A stretch of 64,000 bases of DNA from Rhizobium sp. BK251 (GCF_004345245.1 NZ_SLUQ01000005.1:124001-188000); one strand, 5' to 3'; positions 42,745 to 54,137 are shown, counted from the stretch's first letter. Notes: generated by a model from the letters alone, not told the origin. Numbers and translations: made by a program.

Positions 42745-44883
42745 TTATTCGGCCGCGTCTTCCTTCTTCTTCTCGTTCGGGATCTCCTGACCGGTAGCCT
42801 GGTCGACAACCTTCATGGAGAGACGGACCTTGCCGCGCTCGTCGAAGCCGAGCAGCTTGACCCAGACCTTCTGGCCTTCCTTGACGACGTCCTGCGTCTT
42901 GGCAACGCGCTCGGAAGCGAGCTGCGAGATGTGGACGAGGCCGTCGCGGGCGCCGAAGAAGTTGACGAACGCGCCAAAGTCGGCGGTCTTCACAACGGTA
43001 CCTTCGTAGATCTGGCCAACTTCCGGTTCCGCGACGATCGAGTGGATCCACTTGCGGGCCGCTTCGATTTCCTTGCCGGAAGAGGAAGCGATCTTGACCG
43101 TGCCGTCGTCTTCGATGTTGATCTTCGCGCCGGTCTTTTCGACGATTTCGCGGATGACCTTGCCGCCGGAGCCGATGACTTCACGGATCTTGTCGACCGG
43201 GATGTTCATGACTTCGATGCGCGGTGCGAATTCGCCGAGCTGGCCGCGGCTTTCGGTGATCGCCTTGCCCATTTCGCCGAGGATGTGAGCACGACCGCCC
43301 TGTGCCTGGCCGAGAGCGACCTTCATGATCTCCTCGGTGATACCGGCGATCTTGATGTCCATCTGCAGCGAGGTGATGCCGTCGGCGGTGCCGGCGACCT
43401 TGAAGTCCATGTCGCCGAGGTGGTCTTCGTCACCGAGAATGTCGGAGAGGACGGCAAAACGGTCGCCTTCCAGGATGAGACCCATGGCAATGCCGGCAAC
43501 CGGCTTGGCAAGCGGAACGCCAGCGTCCATCAGGGCGAGCGAGGTGCCGCAAACGGTTGCCATCGAGGAGGAGCCGTTCGACTCGGTGATCTCGGAGACG
43601 ACGCGCAGCGTGTAGGGGAACTGTTCGGCGGTCGGCAGCATCGGACGGATGGCGCGCCATGCGAGCTTGCCGTGGCCGATTTCGCGGCGGCCCGGGGAGC
43701 CCATGCGGCCGGTTTCACCAACCGAGTAGGGAGGGAAGTTGTAGTGGAGCAGGAAGCGCTCCTTGTACATGCCCGTCAGCGAGTCGACATACTGTTCGTC
43801 TTCGCCGGTGCCGAGCGTGGCAACGACGATTGCCTGCGTCTCACCGCGGGTGAACAGCGCCGAACCGTGCGTGCGCGGCAGGAGGCCGACTTCCGAAACG
43901 ATCGGCCGAACGGTCTCGAGATCGCGGCCGTCGATGCGGCTCTTGGTGTCGAGAATGTTCCAGCGAACGATCTTTGCCTGCAGGTGCTTGAAGATCGCGC
44001 CGATCTCTTCCGGCGTGTACTTGGCTTCGCCTTCTTCCGGAAGGAAATGCGCCTTCACCTTTGCCTTGACGGCATCGACGGCAGCGTAGCGATCAGCCTT
44101 CTGGGTGATCTTGTAGGCGTCGCGAAGCTCGGCTTCGAAATGCTTCAGCATCTCGCCTTCGAGTTCGGAATAGTCTTCCGGCTGGAAGTCGCGCGGCTCC
44201 TTGGCGGCAACCTCGGCGAGCTTGATGATCGCATCGAGAACCGGCTGGAAGCCCTTGTGGCCGAACATGACGGCGCCGAGCATGACGTCTTCCGGAAGCT
44301 CCTTGGCTTCGGATTCGACCATGAGGACGGCATCATGCGTACCGGCGACGACGAGGTCGAGGCTCGATTCGTCCATCTCGTCGAGATGCGGGTTGAGCAC
44401 GTATTCGCCGTTGATATAGCCGACGCGCGCGCCGCCGACCGGACCCATGAAGGGGATGCCCGAAAGCGTCAGCGCAGCCGAGGTCGCAACCATCGACAGC
44501 ACGTCCGGGTTGTTTTCGAGGTCATGCTGGATGACGGTGACGACGACCTGCGTGTCGTTCTTGTAGCCTTCCGGGAAGAGCGGGCGGATAGGGCGGTCGA
44601 TCAGGCGGGAAACGAGGGTTTCGTTTTCCGACGGACGGCCTTCGCGCTTGAAATAGCCGCCAGGAATCTTGCCGGCGGCATAGGTCTTTTCCTGGTAGTT
44701 GACGGTGAGCGGGAAGAAGTCCTGGCCGGGCTTCGGCGACTTGGCGGAAACGACGGTCGCGAGAACAACGGTCTCGCCATAGGTGGCGACGACGGCGCCG
44801 TCAGCCTGGCGGGCGATCTTGCCGGTTTCCAGCTTGAGCGGGCGGCCTGCCCACTCGATTTCCACGGTGTGAATGTCGAACAT
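42745..44883 (-). CDS. pnp: polynucleotide phosphorylase
   Basis: Phosphorolytic 3'-5' exoribonuclease of mRNA decay; 712 residues. Two RNase PH-like domains enclose a helical domain; [20 protein letters not shown] (first core), [19 protein letters not shown] and GKLAWRA with [10 protein letters not shown] (second core) are family marks. Near 555-590 is the KH motif [12 protein letters not shown], and the end is an S1 domain ([20 protein letters not shown]). It is downstream of rpsO after a 418-base leader. Confidence 0.97.
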   Translation of the reverse strand: MFDIHTVEIEWAGRPLKLETGKIARQADGAVVATYGETVVLATVVSAKSPKPGQDFFPLTVNYQEKTYAAGKIPGGYFKREGRPSENETLVSRLIDRPIRPLFPEGYKNDTQVVVTVIQHDLENNPDVLSMVATSAALTLSGIPFMGPVGGARVGYINGEYVLNPHLDEMDESSLDLVVAGTHDAVLMVESEAKELPEDVMLGAVMFGHKGFQPVLDAIIKLAEVAAKEPRDFQPEDYSELEGEMLKHFEAELRDAYKITQKADRYAAVDAVKAKVKAHFLPEEGEAKYTPEEIGAIFKHLQAKIVRWNILDTKSRIDGRDLETVRPIVSEVGLLPRTHGSALFTRGETQAIVVATLGTGEDEQYVDSLTGMYKERFLLHYNFPPYSVGETGRMGSPGRREIGHGKLAWRAIRPMLPTAEQFPYTLRVVSEITESNGSSSMATVCGTSLALMDAGVPLAKPVAGIAMGLILEGDRFAVLSDILGDEDHLGDMDFKVAGTADGITSLQMDIKIAGITEEIMKVALGQAQGGRAHILGEMGKAITESRGQLGEFAPRIEVMNIPVDKIREVIGSGGKVIREIVEKTGAKINIEDDGTVKIASSSGKEIEAARKWIHSIVAEPEVGQIYEGTVVKTADFGAFVNFFGARDGLVHISQLASERVAKTQDVVKEGQKVWVKLLGFDERGKVRLSMKVVDQATGQEIPNEKKKEDAAE

Positions 44884-45301
44884 GTCTTGTCCTTGCCTGA
44901 TGCGGGAAGACGCGCCGCAGCCCTTGAAGGGCAGGGCATGTCTTTCGACCGCACGAAATGTGACGCATCATGGGCAAGACAACGGGAGGCTTCTCCGGAG
45001 TGTCGAAGCCGGCAGCGAACAGCGCCGTCGGCGAGGACAATCGTTCATCCGGCATAACGGCTTCGGTCGGGTCGGAACCTTCTCGCGGCCGGGCCAAGAC
45101 ATCTGTCTTGACCAAAGCATCCGGCAATCCTGCCCCATGACAGGTCAACGGTTGGTTTTGGCAGGTCCGGCTCATCCGGTCTGCCGTTTTGTTTCGTGCC
45201 GCGCAAAATGCGTGAATGCGCAGAAGAAACGTTTCGAACGAGGCCTCTCTGGCCCCAATAGAAAACCGGCGGGCGCTCGTCGAGTGCCCGCCGGAAGAGT
45301 T
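44884..45301. other. rpsO-pnp gap with pnp leader (418 bp)
   Basis: Holds the rpsO terminator at 45266-45294, a perfect CAAGACA-TC-TGTCTTG inverted repeat at 45095-45110 and a GCCCTT-G-AAGGGC hairpin at 44920-44932, about 40 bases before the pnp start. pnp is autoregulated through leader hairpins cut by RNase III in E. coli; the same may hold here. No ORF on the minus strand looks coding. Confidence 0.55.
45266..45294 (-). terminator. rpsO terminator
   Basis: On the minus strand CCGGCGGGC...GCCCGCCGG, a 9-bp stem extended by CACTCG/CGAGCG-type pairing and followed by TTTTC. It starts eight bases after the rpsO stop. Confidence 0.8.
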
Positions 45302-45571
45302 TTAGCGGCGGATGCCCAGGCTCGCAATCAGCTTGCTGTAGCGGGCTTCGTCCTTCTTCTTGAGATAGTCAAGAAGCGAGCGCCGGCTGGAAACCATCGT
45401 CAGAAGGCCACGACGCGAGTGGTTGTCCTTCTTGTGGTCCTTGAAGTGGCCTGTGAGGTTGTTGATGCGCTCGGTCAGGATCGCAACCTGGACTTCCGGA
45501 GAGCCGGTATCGCCTTCGACGGTTGCATATTCCTTGATCAGCGCAGCCTTGCGCTCAGCAGTAATCGACAT
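45302..45571 (-). CDS. rpsO: 30S ribosomal protein S15
   Basis: Primary 16S rRNA-binding protein of the small subunit platform; 89 residues, the normal length. [39 protein letters not shown] and [13 protein letters not shown] are diagnostic. ATG 45571 gives the family start [15 protein letters not shown], with AAGGACC upstream. Confidence 0.98.
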   Translation of the reverse strand: MSITAERKAALIKEYATVEGDTGSPEVQVAILTERINNLTGHFKDHKKDNHSRRGLLTMVSSRRSLLDYLKKKDEARYSKLIASLGIRR

Positions 45572-45724
45572 CGGATGGTCCTTTCGGTGAGAGGAAGAAA
45601 AGTCGCCAAAGGCCGGGATGCCGTCCAGCCTTGGCCGCGAATGCAATCGGGCACGCCCGATGCTGGCGCTGCCTATAAACCAAATCAGTCACGATGGAAA
45701 GAGGGAGTCTCCGACGGCCGATTT

Positions 45725-46579
45725 TCAGCGGCCGGCCATCGCATCCCGGATCATCGCATCATATCCCGCGGGGTCCTGCAGCATCGCAAAATGGCTCACA
45801 TCCTTCAGGATGACGAGCTTGGCGCCTGGAATTTCCTTCGCCATCATCTCCGTATGATCGAGCTTTATGGCCTCGTCATGGTCGCCGATGGCAATCGTTA
45901 CGGGCACAGTTATCCTTGCGAGATCCGCCGCCGTCCAGTTCGGCTGGGTCGCCCACATCTGGGAGATCTGATTGACGAAGGCGTCATACTCGTTCGGCGT
46001 CGGCGAAAGCTTCTTGTATTCTTCGCCGGCCACGTCGATGTAGTGACTGAAGGTCTTGTTGGTCATCACGTCCGGCTTCACGCCGTCGGTCGTCACGTTG
46101 GCCGCCTGCGCGATGACCCGGGTCAGCTTCTCCGGATGTTTCATGGCCATGTCGATGCCGATGATGCCACCATCGGACCATCCGACGAGCGTGACCTTCT
46201 CTATGTTGAGAAAGTTGAGCAGTGCGACATAGTCCGAGGTCATCAGATCGTAGCCGAAGGGCTGCGCGCTTCGGGTCGAGCGGCCGTGTCCGCGGCTGTC
46301 AGCGACGATGACCAGATGATCCTTGGCGAAATCCGCGATCTGGTTGCCCCAGACATCGGCGTTTCCAAGCCCCCCATGGATGAAGAGGATAGGGTCACCG
46401 CCCTCGCCATACTCGGCGTAATACATCTTGATGTCGTTGACATCAGCCATTCCGCTCACTCTTGGCGTCGGCATTGGCGGGAAAGCCGGAAGTTCGGCCC
46501 AGCGCTCGGCGGACTGGGCGCCCGTGGCTGCAACGAACAAGGAAATGAATGCAAATAACGCAACTGCTGTCTTGCTCAT
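45725..46579 (-). CDS. secreted alpha/beta hydrolase
   Basis: An exported alpha/beta hydrolase of 284 residues. A signal peptide covers residues 1-22 (TAVALFAFISLFVAATGAQS). FIHGGLGNADVW is the oxyanion region, VGWSDGGIIG holds the nucleophile Ser in GxSxG, and the acid and base are probably Asp in GDHDEA and His in DVSHFAM. Substrate unknown. The frame runs further upstream, but ATG 46579 is where the signal peptide begins. It sits between truB and rpsO, splitting the usual truB-rpsO pair. Confidence 0.83.
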   Translation of the reverse strand: MSKTAVALFAFISLFVAATGAQSAERWAELPAFPPMPTPRVSGMADVNDIKMYYAEYGEGGDPILFIHGGLGNADVWGNQIADFAKDHLVIVADSRGHGRSTRSAQPFGYDLMTSDYVALLNFLNIEKVTLVGWSDGGIIGIDMAMKHPEKLTRVIAQAANVTTDGVKPDVMTNKTFSHYIDVAGEEYKKLSPTPNEYDAFVNQISQMWATQPNWTAADLARITVPVTIAIGDHDEAIKLDHTEMMAKEIPGAKLVILKDVSHFAMLQDPAGYDAMIRDAMAGR

Positions 46580-46676
46580 ACTGATCCCCTCTCGGGCCGC
46601 AATGGCCCGAGAAAGACATATCGCACTGCAGTCGCTTGGCAATGACCGGCCGCGCATGCGACCGGCAAAATGAGCG

Positions 46677-47609
46677 TCAGGCGAAGACGCGCTTCGGGCG
46701 GAACTCGCCCTCGCCGATTTCACCGATCGCGATCAGCCTGCCGCGTGCCGTTGCATAGGCCTCCGGGCAGGCGACTGGCGCATCGCGGCCCCGCACCAGA
46801 ATCGGATTGCCCATCTTCAGCCGATGCGCCTGATCGTCGTTGACGACCAGATGCGGCAGCGTGGAGAGCGCCTCGCTGGTATCGATGAGAAGGGCGTCCA
46901 ATGCCGCCAGGCGCTCGTCCATGTCCTCGATCTTCTCGAGTTCGACGAGGTCGGCGAGCGGCACCATGGTCTCTTCGGCGAAAGGCGCGACGAAGCTGCG
47001 CCGCAGGCCGGAAATATGCCCGTGGCAGCCAAGATCGCGGCCGAGATCACGGGCGAGCGCCCGCACATAGGTGCCCTTGCCGCATTCAACCTCGAAATGC
47101 GCGGTATCGGCATCCGGGCAGGCGAGCAGCGTCAGCCGGAAGACTTCGACCTCGCGAGAGGGGATTTCGACCGTCTCGCCCTCGCGGGCAAGGTCATAGG
47201 CGCGCTCGCCGCCGATCTTGATCGCCGAAAACTGCGGCGGCACCTGGCTGATCGTCCCGGTATATTTCGGCAGCAGCGCGCGGATCTGCTCTTCGGTCGG
47301 CCGCATGTCGCAGCTCTGCGTCACCTCGCCCTCGAGGTCGTCGGTGGCGCGCTCTTCGCCCCAGCTGACCGTGAACTCGTAGATTTTCCGTCCGTCCATC
47401 ACATAGGGAACGGTCTTGGTCGCGTCGCCGAGCGCGATCGGCAACATGCCGGAAGCGAGCGGGTCGAGCGTGCCGGCATGGCCGGCCTTCTGCGCCTTGA
47501 AGAGCCACTTGATCTTGGAGACGGCTTCGGTCGAGCCGAAATCCACCGGCTTGTCGAGAATCAGCCAGCCCGAAATCGGACGGCCCTTTGGTTTGCGTGG
47601 TTTTGACAT
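46677..47609 (-). CDS. truB: tRNA pseudouridine-55 synthase
   Basis: Makes pseudouridine at U55 in the T-loop of tRNAs; 310 residues. [17 protein letters not shown] is motif [19 protein letters not shown] carries the catalytic Asp, and [12 protein letters not shown] and [12 protein letters not shown] follow as in all TruB enzymes. ATG 47609 is 13 bases after rbfA. Part of the nusA-infB operon. Confidence 0.96.
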   Translation of the reverse strand: MSKPRKPKGRPISGWLILDKPVDFGSTEAVSKIKWLFKAQKAGHAGTLDPLASGMLPIALGDATKTVPYVMDGRKIYEFTVSWGEERATDDLEGEVTQSCDMRPTEEQIRALLPKYTGTISQVPPQFSAIKIGGERAYDLAREGETVEIPSREVEVFRLTLLACPDADTAHFEVECGKGTYVRALARDLGRDLGCHGHISGLRRSFVAPFAEETMVPLADLVELEKIEDMDERLAALDALLIDTSEALSTLPHLVVNDDQAHRLKMGNPILVRGRDAPVACPEAYATARGRLIAIGEIGEGEFRPKRVFA

Positions 47610-47621
47610 TCGTCTCTTCTG

Positions 47622-48032
47622 TTATTGATCTTCGTCTGGGCCGTCATCGAGATCGCGCCTGACCTCGGGCGAACGGAGAAGCTCGTCGATCTTCTTGTAG
47701 TTGTCGAAGCTGGTGTCGTCGCGGAAGCGTACCTCGGGCATGTATTTCATCTGCCTGAGCTGAGGTCCCAGCCTGCCGCGGATGAACTTGGCATTGCGGT
47801 TCAGCGCCGCGATGACACCGGCGTGGTCGGAGACGCCGAGCGGCGTTACGAAAGCGGTCGCGATCTTGAGGTCGGGCGACATGCGCACTTCCGAGATCGA
47901 GATGACGGTCTTTTCGATCAGGTCGTCGCGCACTTCGCCGCGCTGGAGGACCTGGGTGATTGCGGCGCGTACCTGCTCGCCGACGCGCAACATGCGCTGG
48001 GAGGGAGCCGAAGACGTAGGTCTTGTTGCCAT
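47622..48032 (-). CDS. rbfA: ribosome-binding factor A
   Basis: 30S maturation and cold adaptation factor with a single KH-like domain; 136 residues. [37 protein letters not shown], and [19 protein letters not shown] are typical. It lies between infB and truB. A strong hairpin (48055-48084) precedes it in the 75-base gap after infB. Confidence 0.95.
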   Translation of the reverse strand: MATRPTSSAPSQRMLRVGEQVRAAITQVLQRGEVRDDLIEKTVISISEVRMSPDLKIATAFVTPLGVSDHAGVIAALNRNAKFIRGRLGPQLRQMKYMPEVRFRDDTSFDNYKKIDELLRSPEVRRDLDDGPDEDQ

Positions 48033-48054
48033 TGTTCTATTTCCCCAAATGGTT

Positions 48055-48084
48055 CGGGCGCCGGACAGAGTGTTCCGGCGCCCG
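48055..48084 (-). other. intercistronic hairpin between infB and rbfA
   Basis: CGGGCGCCGGA and its perfect complement form an 11-bp stem around an eight-base loop, 24 bases after infB and 22 before rbfA. No T-run follows on the minus strand, so read-through with processing or 3' end protection is more likely than full termination. Confidence 0.6.
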
Positions 48085-48107
48085 TCCAGTTTCCAGTCTC
48101 GGTTCGA

Positions 48108-50831
48108 TCAGAGCGTGCGCGTGACGTGCTCGACGCGGAAGCACTCGATCGTGTCGCCGGCGCGGATGTCTTCGTAGTTCTCGAAGGCCATGCCGCATTC
48201 CTGGCCGGAATGGACTTCCGAGACTTCGTCCTTGAAGCGCTTGAGCGTCTTGAGCTTGCCTTCGTGGATGACGACGTTGTCGCGGATGAGGCGGACGCCG
48301 ACACCACGTTCGACCTTGCCCTCGGTGACGCGGCAACCCGCGACCTTGCCAACCTTGGTGATGTTGAACACCTCCAGGATCTCGGCATTGCCAAGGAAGG
48401 TCTCGCGCCGTTCCGGAGACAGTAGGCCGGACATCGCCGCCTTAACGTCATCCACGAGATCGTAGATGATGTTGTAGTAGCGGATCTCGATGCCCTGGCG
48501 CTCGGCAAGCGAGCGGGCCTGTGCGTTTGCGCGGACGTTGAAGCCGATGATCGCGGCACCCGAGGCCTCGGCGAGCGAAATATCCGATTCCGTGACGCCG
48601 CCGACTGCCGAATGCACGATGCGGGCGCGAACCTCATCCGTGCCGAGCTTCTCCAGCGCGCCGGCAATGGCTTCGATAGAGCCCTGCACGTCGCCCTTGA
48701 TGACCAGCGGGAATTCCTTGACGCCCGTGGCCTGGAGCTGCGTCATCATCTGCTCGAGCGAGCCGCGCTGGCCCGACTGGCGGGCAGCAGCCTTGTCGCG
48801 GGCAAGCCGCTGGCGGTATTCGGAGATCTCGCGGGCGCGGCTTTCGCTTTCTACGACGGCGAACTTGTCGCCCGCCTGCGGCGTGCCGGAAAGACCGAGC
48901 ACCTCGACCGGGGTCGCGGGACCGGCTTCCTTGACGTGGTCGCCCTTGTCGGTGACGAGGGCGCGTACGCGGCCCCACTGGTCGCCGGCAACGACGATCT
49001 GGCCCGGACGCAGCGTGCCGTTCTGGACGAGAACGGTTGCAACCGAACCACGGCCGCGGTCGAGCTGGGCTTCGATGACCGTGCCTTCCGCGGTGCGGTT
49101 CGGATTGGCCTTGAGATCCAGGATTTCGGCCTGCAGCAGGATGGCCTCGAGAAGCTTGTCCAGATTGTGCCCGGTCTTGGCCGAAACCTCGACGTCGAGC
49201 ACTTCGCCGCCCATGGATTCCACGAAGACTTCATGCTGCAGGAGCTGCGTGCGCACCTTCTGCGGATCTGCCGAAGGCTTGTCGACCTTGTTGATCGCAA
49301 CGATGATCGGAACACCGGCCGCCTTGGCGTGGTTGATCGATTCAATCGTCTGCGGCATGACACTGTCGTCGGCCGCGACCACCAGGATGGCGATGTCGGT
49401 CGCCTGCGCACCGCGGGCACGCATTGCCGTGAAGGCGGCGTGGCCGGGGGTGTCGATGAAGGTGATCTTCTGGCCGTTCTGCTCGACCTGGTAGGCGCCG
49501 ATATGCTGCGTGATGCCACCGGCTTCGCCGGCAACGACGTTGGCATGGCGGATGGCGTCGAGAAGCGAGGTCTTGCCGTGGTCGACGTGGCCCATGATGG
49601 TGACTACAGGCGGACGCGAGACGCGATCGCCTTCCTCGTCGGCAACGTTGAAGATGCCGAGTTCGACGTCGGATTCCGAAACACGCTTGACGGTATGGCC
49701 GAATTCGCCGGCGATGAGTTCTGCGAGGTCGGCGTCGATGACATCGCCCGGCTTCATCATCTGACCTTCCTTCATCAGGTACTTGATGACGTCGACTGCG
49801 CGTTCAGACATGCGCTGCGACAGTTCCTGGATGGTGATGGTCTCAGGCAGGATGACCTCGCGAACAACCTTTTCGCGGGTTTCCTGCATCTGGCTGCGGC
49901 GGAACTTCTCCTGTCGGCGGCGCATGGCCGAAAGCGAGCGGCCGCGAGCCTCGGCACCTTCGCCGTCGACATCGGCCGTGGTGACCGTCAGCTTGCCACG
50001 GCGGCGCTCGTCTTCGGTCTTCGGGCGGGTGACCGGCTTGGCAGGCTCGGGGCGGACGACCTTGCCGCGCGCCGGGGCACCCCGGGGCGGGCCGCGGTCT
50101 TCGTCTTCCGCGTTGTTCAGGCGGCGGCCACGGGCCGCAGCGTCGCCAGCGGGTGCTGCCGGGCGCGGGGCCTGGGCCGATCCGTCCGGACGACGGACGA
50201 CCGGTGCCGCCGGCTGGGATGGCCGGGGAGCCTCCACCTTCGCCTCGATTGCTGCGGGCGCGGCTTCAGCCACGACCTCGACCGGTGCCGGACCGCGCTC
50301 CGCCTCTTCGGCGGCACGGCGGGCGGCTTCCTCGCGTTCGGCGACCTGGCGCTGTTCTTCTTCTACCTTGCGGCGAGCTTCTTCCTGGGCGCGGCGTACC
50401 GCATCCTCGGCGTCACGCGCCTGCGCCAGCTGCAATGCGCGGCGGCGGGCTTCGATCTCACCGGGGGAAAGCTCGTTCAGCACGGTCGGGCGCGGCCTGT
50501 CCTGTCGCGGCGGCTGCTGCGATGACTGGGGCGGGCGCTGCTGGCCGCCAGGCTGATGGATCCGCGGCTGGGGTGGCTGCGGCGGACGCGGCTGATGGAC
50601 GGCCGGCGCCGGCTCTGCCACACGCGCGGCCGGTGCCGCCGACGCTGCCGCCACGGCCTTTTCGTCTTCAGGTCGCAGGGGACGCCGCTTGCGGGTCTCG
50701 ACCACAACCGCTTTGGTGCGACCACGACCCATGTCCTGGCGCACGGTACCCTGGCTCATCCCGGACGGCTTGAGGGTGAGGGTCTTTTTTCCCGATACGC
50801 TGAGTGTCTTGTCGTCTTTGTTGTCGGTCAT
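48108..50831 (-). CDS. infB: translation initiation factor IF-2
   Basis: GTPase delivering initiator tRNA to the ribosome; 907 residues. A long Pro/Ala/Arg-rich, likely disordered N-terminal part (about 1-300) is followed by the IF2 N-domain ([20 protein letters not shown]) and the G domain with [17 protein letters not shown] and NKVDK, then domains II-IV. The start at 50831 follows a purine-rich AAGGAACGGGAACGG. It follows ylxR in the usual order. Confidence 0.97.
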   Translation of the reverse strand: MTDNKDDKTLSVSGKKTLTLKPSGMSQGTVRQDMGRGRTKAVVVETRKRRPLRPEDEKAVAAASAAPAARVAEPAPAVHQPRPPQPPQPRIHQPGGQQRPPQSSQQPPRQDRPRPTVLNELSPGEIEARRRALQLAQARDAEDAVRRAQEEARRKVEEEQRQVAEREEAARRAAEEAERGPAPVEVVAEAAPAAIEAKVEAPRPSQPAAPVVRRPDGSAQAPRPAAPAGDAAARGRRLNNAEDEDRGPPRGAPARGKVVRPEPAKPVTRPKTEDERRRGKLTVTTADVDGEGAEARGRSLSAMRRRQEKFRRSQMQETREKVVREVILPETITIQELSQRMSERAVDVIKYLMKEGQMMKPGDVIDADLAELIAGEFGHTVKRVSESDVELGIFNVADEEGDRVSRPPVVTIMGHVDHGKTSLLDAIRHANVVAGEAGGITQHIGAYQVEQNGQKITFIDTPGHAAFTAMRARGAQATDIAILVVAADDSVMPQTIESINHAKAAGVPIIVAINKVDKPSADPQKVRTQLLQHEVFVESMGGEVLDVEVSAKTGHNLDKLLEAILLQAEILDLKANPNRTAEGTVIEAQLDRGRGSVATVLVQNGTLRPGQIVVAGDQWGRVRALVTDKGDHVKEAGPATPVEVLGLSGTPQAGDKFAVVESESRAREISEYRQRLARDKAAARQSGQRGSLEQMMTQLQATGVKEFPLVIKGDVQGSIEAIAGALEKLGTDEVRARIVHSAVGGVTESDISLAEASGAAIIGFNVRANAQARSLAERQGIEIRYYNIIYDLVDDVKAAMSGLLSPERRETFLGNAEILEVFNITKVGKVAGCRVTEGKVERGVGVRLIRDNVVIHEGKLKTLKRFKDEVSEVHSGQECGMAFENYEDIRAGDTIECFRVEHVTRTL

Positions 50832-50935
50832 TCCGTTCCCGTTCCTTCGGACAGGGAGGGATGACGTCCATCAGACCCTGTCGTTCAAATACTGTCGATC
50901 AATGAGGGGTCGTCCGGCCGCTGCCGATGACCGCG

Positions 50936-51628
50936 TCATTGTTTTTGCTGGCCAGCGCCGCCCGTTGCCCGGGACGGACCGCCATTGCGGTACTGTTCGA
51001 GCAGCTTTGCGCGCTTCACTACACCCTCACCCGCCTGCCCTGCAAGCGCTGCGGCATGGATAAAAGCATTCTGACCCATCAGTTCTTCCATTTCCGCCTC
51101 CGCAAAGAGGCGGAAGGAGGGTATTTCGTTCTCGGTCTCCATTCCGAGGTGCCAGGCCTTGCGGGCCTGATCTATCTTTCTGACGCCGTCTGCCGCAGCA
51201 CTCGCCGAGTGGAACACGGCAAGTGCCTCGCCGGTCCTGACGGCGCCATCGACCTTCGACGACCCGCTGACGAACTGGCCGGCCTTGCGCGCCAGGTTCA
51301 TCATGCCGGCCAGATTGGCCGCAAGCAGCCGGTCGACCATGGCGCCGAGATCCTGGCTTGCCGTCACCTCCGCCTTGAGGGCTCGGGAAAACAGCTTCTT
51401 CGCCACCGCCTTGTCCACCAGGGACCGCTCCGGCTTGACCCAGCAGCCCCGTCCCGGAAGCTGCCGCCTCAGGTCAGGCACCACGGTCCCGTCGGGGGCT
51501 GCCACGAAGCGGATCAACTCGTCCGGCGATCCGCTTTCGCGCGTCACGATGCACATGCGGCCGTTCATGTCGTCACCTGCAAGATCGTCGTCTTCAAGGG
51601 GACTGTCCGGCACCTGCGCCTTCATCAT
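50936..51628 (-). CDS. YlxR/L7Ae-type RNA-binding protein
   Basis: A 230-residue protein with an N-terminal DUF448/YlxR domain (MCIVTRESGSPDELIRFV, RRQLPGRGCWVKP) and a C-terminal L7Ae-like domain (NLAGMMNLARKAGQFVSGSS, KIDQARKAWHLGMETENEIP). Both bind RNA in relatives, but the role in the nusA-infB operon is not settled. Its start overlaps the nusA stop as ATGA. Confidence 0.9.
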   Translation of the reverse strand: MMKAQVPDSPLEDDDLAGDDMNGRMCIVTRESGSPDELIRFVAAPDGTVVPDLRRQLPGRGCWVKPERSLVDKAVAKKLFSRALKAEVTASQDLGAMVDRLLAANLAGMMNLARKAGQFVSGSSKVDGAVRTGEALAVFHSASAAADGVRKIDQARKAWHLGMETENEIPSFRLFAEAEMEELMGQNAFIHAAALAGQAGEGVVKRAKLLEQYRNGGPSRATGGAGQQKQ

Positions 51629-53235
51629 GCTTCCTGCTCGGCCTCGGGCTCTTCTTCTTCTGCCTCTTCAGCGCTGGCCGCGAGGTCTTCCTCGGTGATC
51701 CAGCCGGCGAGAAGGCGTGCCTGCACGACCATCTGCTCGGCCTCGACCCGCGAGACGTCGAACTTGGAGAACAGGCCTTCGAACTTCTTCGTCTCGCCGT
51801 TCTTGCGCTCGGTCCAGCCGACGAGATCGTCGGAGGCGCAGCCTGCGAAATCCTCGATCGTCTTGATGCCGTCTTCGCCGAGGGCGACCATCATCTGTGC
51901 GGTCATCCCGTCGATCTGGCGCAGTTCGTCGGAAACGCCGAGCGCCTTCCGCTTCTCGTCCATTTCGGCTTCGATGCGCTCAAGGTATTCGCGGGCGCGG
52001 GTTTGGATTTCCTGCGCGGTATCCTCGTCGAAACCGTCGATCGACGAAATTTCGTCGAGGTCGACATAGGCGAGTTCCTCGACGGCGGCAAAGCCTTCCG
52101 AGGCGAGCACCTGGCCGACCATCTCGTCGACGTCGAGCGAATCCATGAAGAGGTTGGTGCGCTCGTTGAATTCCTTCTGGCGGCGCTCCGATTCCTCGGC
52201 TTCCGTCATGATGTCGATGTCCCAGCCGGTCAGCTGCGAGGCAAGACGGACGTTCTGGCCGCGGCGGCCGATGGCAAGCGAAAGCTGCTCGTCCGGAACG
52301 ACCACTTCGATGCGCTCCGCATCCTCGTCGAGAACCACCTTGGCAACTTCGGCCGGCTGCAGGGCGTTGACGACGAAGGTCGCCGGGTCCTGCGACCAGG
52401 GAATAATGTCGATCTTCTCGCCCTGGAGTTCGCCGACGACGGCCTGGACGCGCGAACCGCGCATACCGACGCAGGCGCCGACCGGATCGATCGAGCTATC
52501 GTTCGAGATCACGGCGATCTTGGCGCGCGAGCCCGGATCGCGGGCGACCGACTTCACCTGGATGATGCCGTCGTAGATTTCCGGAACTTCCATGGTGAAG
52601 AGCTTGACCATGAACTGCGGATGCGTGCGCGACAGGAAGATCTGCGGGCCGCGCTGCTCGCGACGCACGTCGTAGACATAGGAACGCACGCGGTCGCCAT
52701 AGCGCATGTTCTCGCGCGGGATCATCTCGTCGCGGCGGATGATGCCTTCGCCACGGCCGAGGTCGACGATGACGTTGCCGTATTCGACGCGCTTGACCGT
52801 GCCGTTGACGATTTCGCCGACGCGGTCCTTGAACTCGTCGTACTGGCGGTCACGCTCGGCCTCGCGCACCTTCTGCACGATGACCTGCTTGGCAGACTGG
52901 GCGGCGATACGGCCGAAATCCATCGGCGGCAGCGGGTCGGCGATGAAGTCGCCGATTGCGGCATCGGGATTGCGGTCGCGGGCGAGTTCCAGCGGGATCT
53001 GCGTGGAATAGTCCTCGGCCTTCTCGACCACCTCGAGCAGGCGCTGCAGCCGGATTTCGCCGGTCTTCGGATTGATGTCCGCCCGGATGTTGGATTCGGT
53101 GCCATAGCGGGAGCGCGCGGCCTTCTGGATCGCATCGGCCATTGCTGCGAGCACGATCTCTCGGTCGATGACCTTTTCGCGCGCCACTGCATCAGCGATC
53201 TGCAGAAGTTCGAGCCGGTTCGCACTGACTGCCAT
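51625..53235 (-). CDS. nusA: transcription elongation/antitermination factor NusA
   Basis: RNA polymerase-bound factor for pausing, termination and rRNA antitermination; 536 residues. The N-terminal domain, S1 domain ([20 protein letters not shown]), KH domains ([33 protein letters not shown]) and two acidic C-terminal helix-hairpin repeats ([20 protein letters not shown] and [20 protein letters not shown]) can be followed in order. The start at 53235 is 62 bases after rimP. Confidence 0.97.
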   Translation of the reverse strand: MAVSANRLELLQIADAVAREKVIDREIVLAAMADAIQKAARSRYGTESNIRADINPKTGEIRLQRLLEVVEKAEDYSTQIPLELARDRNPDAAIGDFIADPLPPMDFGRIAAQSAKQVIVQKVREAERDRQYDEFKDRVGEIVNGTVKRVEYGNVIVDLGRGEGIIRRDEMIPRENMRYGDRVRSYVYDVRREQRGPQIFLSRTHPQFMVKLFTMEVPEIYDGIIQVKSVARDPGSRAKIAVISNDSSIDPVGACVGMRGSRVQAVVGELQGEKIDIIPWSQDPATFVVNALQPAEVAKVVLDEDAERIEVVVPDEQLSLAIGRRGQNVRLASQLTGWDIDIMTEAEESERRQKEFNERTNLFMDSLDVDEMVGQVLASEGFAAVEELAYVDLDEISSIDGFDEDTAQEIQTRAREYLERIEAEMDEKRKALGVSDELRQIDGMTAQMMVALGEDGIKTIEDFAGCASDDLVGWTERKNGETKKFEGLFSKFDVSRVEAEQMVVQARLLAGWITEEDLAASAEEAEEEEPEAEQEA

Positions 53236-53297
53236 TGTCTTATGTCTCCGTCTTCCCGCCGCGGGGTTCCCGTCCCTCTGGGCGGTTCGTTAATCGG

Positions 53298-53900
53298 TTA
53301 TTCTTCGTCTTCGTCGTTCTGGTTCGCGGCCTGCGCTCTCGCCAGCTTGTCGGCGCGAAGCGCATCGCGGATCAGGTCGTCGGTCAGGATCAGTTTCGCA
53401 TCGGCAAGCGCGCTAAACGGAACGGTAACGCGCGGCTCCTCGCCATAGGCCACCTGATCGCGCTCAAGCGTGAATCCGTCACTGCCGACTTCGACGATCT
53501 TGCCGCGGAACCGCTTGCGGTTGTCGACGAGGATCGAGGTCTCGCACTTCACGAGATGACCTTGCCAGCGCTCGAAATCCGACTTGCGTACCATCGGCCT
53601 GTCGATGCCGGGCGACGACACTTCGAGATGATACGCTTTATCGATCGGATCTTCCACATCGAGCACCGGCGAAATCGCCGTCGAGACGGCCTCGCAATCC
53701 TGCACGGTCATGGTTCCGTCGTTGCGCTCGGCCATGATCTGCAGCGTCGCGCCGTTCTGATTCATCAGCCGAACGCGAACGAGACGAAAGCCCATGCCGA
53801 CGAGAGTAGGCTCGATGATAGCGGCAACGCGCTGGTCGAGTCCGGTCTCCACGATCAGCCGCGGCTCGTTTCCGTTGTCTGCGTTTGTCAGATCCGGCAA
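53298..53900 (-). CDS. rimP: ribosome maturation factor RimP
   Basis: 30S assembly factor; 200 residues from the preferred start. [38 protein letters not shown] and [17 protein letters not shown] are diagnostic, followed by the SH3-like C-terminal domain. The TTG at 53900 has AGGAG eight bases upstream and gives an N-terminus of normal length; an in-frame ATG at 53927 lacks a ribosome site and starts only 19 bases after a T-run. The operon leader contains a promoter and an intrinsic terminator, so its expression may be attenuated. Confidence 0.92.
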   Translation of the reverse strand: MPDLTNADNGNEPRLIVETGLDQRVAAIIEPTLVGMGFRLVRVRLMNQNGATLQIMAERNDGTMTVQDCEAVSTAISPVLDVEDPIDKAYHLEVSSPGIDRPMVRKSDFERWQGHLVKCETSILVDNRKRFRGKIVEVGSDGFTLERDQVAYGEEPRVTVPFSALADAKLILTDDLIRDALRADKLARAQAANQNDEDEE

Positions 53901-53946
53901 GCGGTCCACTCCTGCGAATTTTCTCATAACTGGTGATCGAGCTAAT

Positions 53947-53977
53947 AAAAAAGAGCGGGTCCTCGCGGCCCACTCTT
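53947..53977 (-). terminator. intrinsic terminator just before rimP
   Basis: On the minus strand AAGAGTGGG-N9-CCCGCTCTT followed by TTTTA; the one T-G wobble pair is a mismatch on the plus strand, so the element is oriented toward rimP. It ends 19 bases before the rimP ATG at 53927 and 46 before the TTG at 53900. Confidence 0.8.
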
Positions 53978-54102
53978 CATCGAACGATCAAGAATTTATC
54001 GGCCATATACGCTTTCCCGGCGCCGATTGCAAGGTCTCTGCCGGATCGCGTCCGGCTCTCCTGCTCCATGGCCCGAGGCGGGCACTGGCAAGCCGAGCTG
54101 TT
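53947..54102 (-). ncRNA. candidate small RNA or attenuated leader upstream of rimP
   Basis: On the minus strand a rhizobial-type sigma70 promoter, CTTGAT-N17-CAATAT (boxes at 54137-54132 and 54114-54109), is followed by about 155 bases with hairpins GCCCG-CCT-CGGGC (54083-54071) and GCCGGA-CGCGA-TCCGGC (54056-54040), and it ends in a terminator with six Ts (53977-53947). This layout is that of a trans-acting small RNA or of an attenuator in front of rimP-nusA. Transcription itself is inferred. Confidence 0.5.
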
Positions 54103-54108
54103 GGGCAT

Positions 54109-54137
54109 ATATTGGCACCGGGGACGAGAACATCAAG
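54109..54137 (-). promoter_or_regulatory. probable sigma70 promoter for the rimP leader
   Basis: CTTGAT (54137-54132), 17-base spacer, CAATAT (54114-54109), close to the rhizobial consensus CTTGAC-N17-CTATAT. Start of transcription would be near 54102. Confidence 0.55.

Noticed and set aside
42724..45057. 777-codon open frame on the plus strand opposite pnp
   Set aside because: It is the antisense shadow of pnp in GC-rich DNA; pnp has full domain matches and the shadow has no recognisable motif or ribosome site.
48612..50525. 637-codon open frame on the plus strand opposite infB
   Set aside because: Antisense shadow of the infB coding sequence with skewed composition and no family features.
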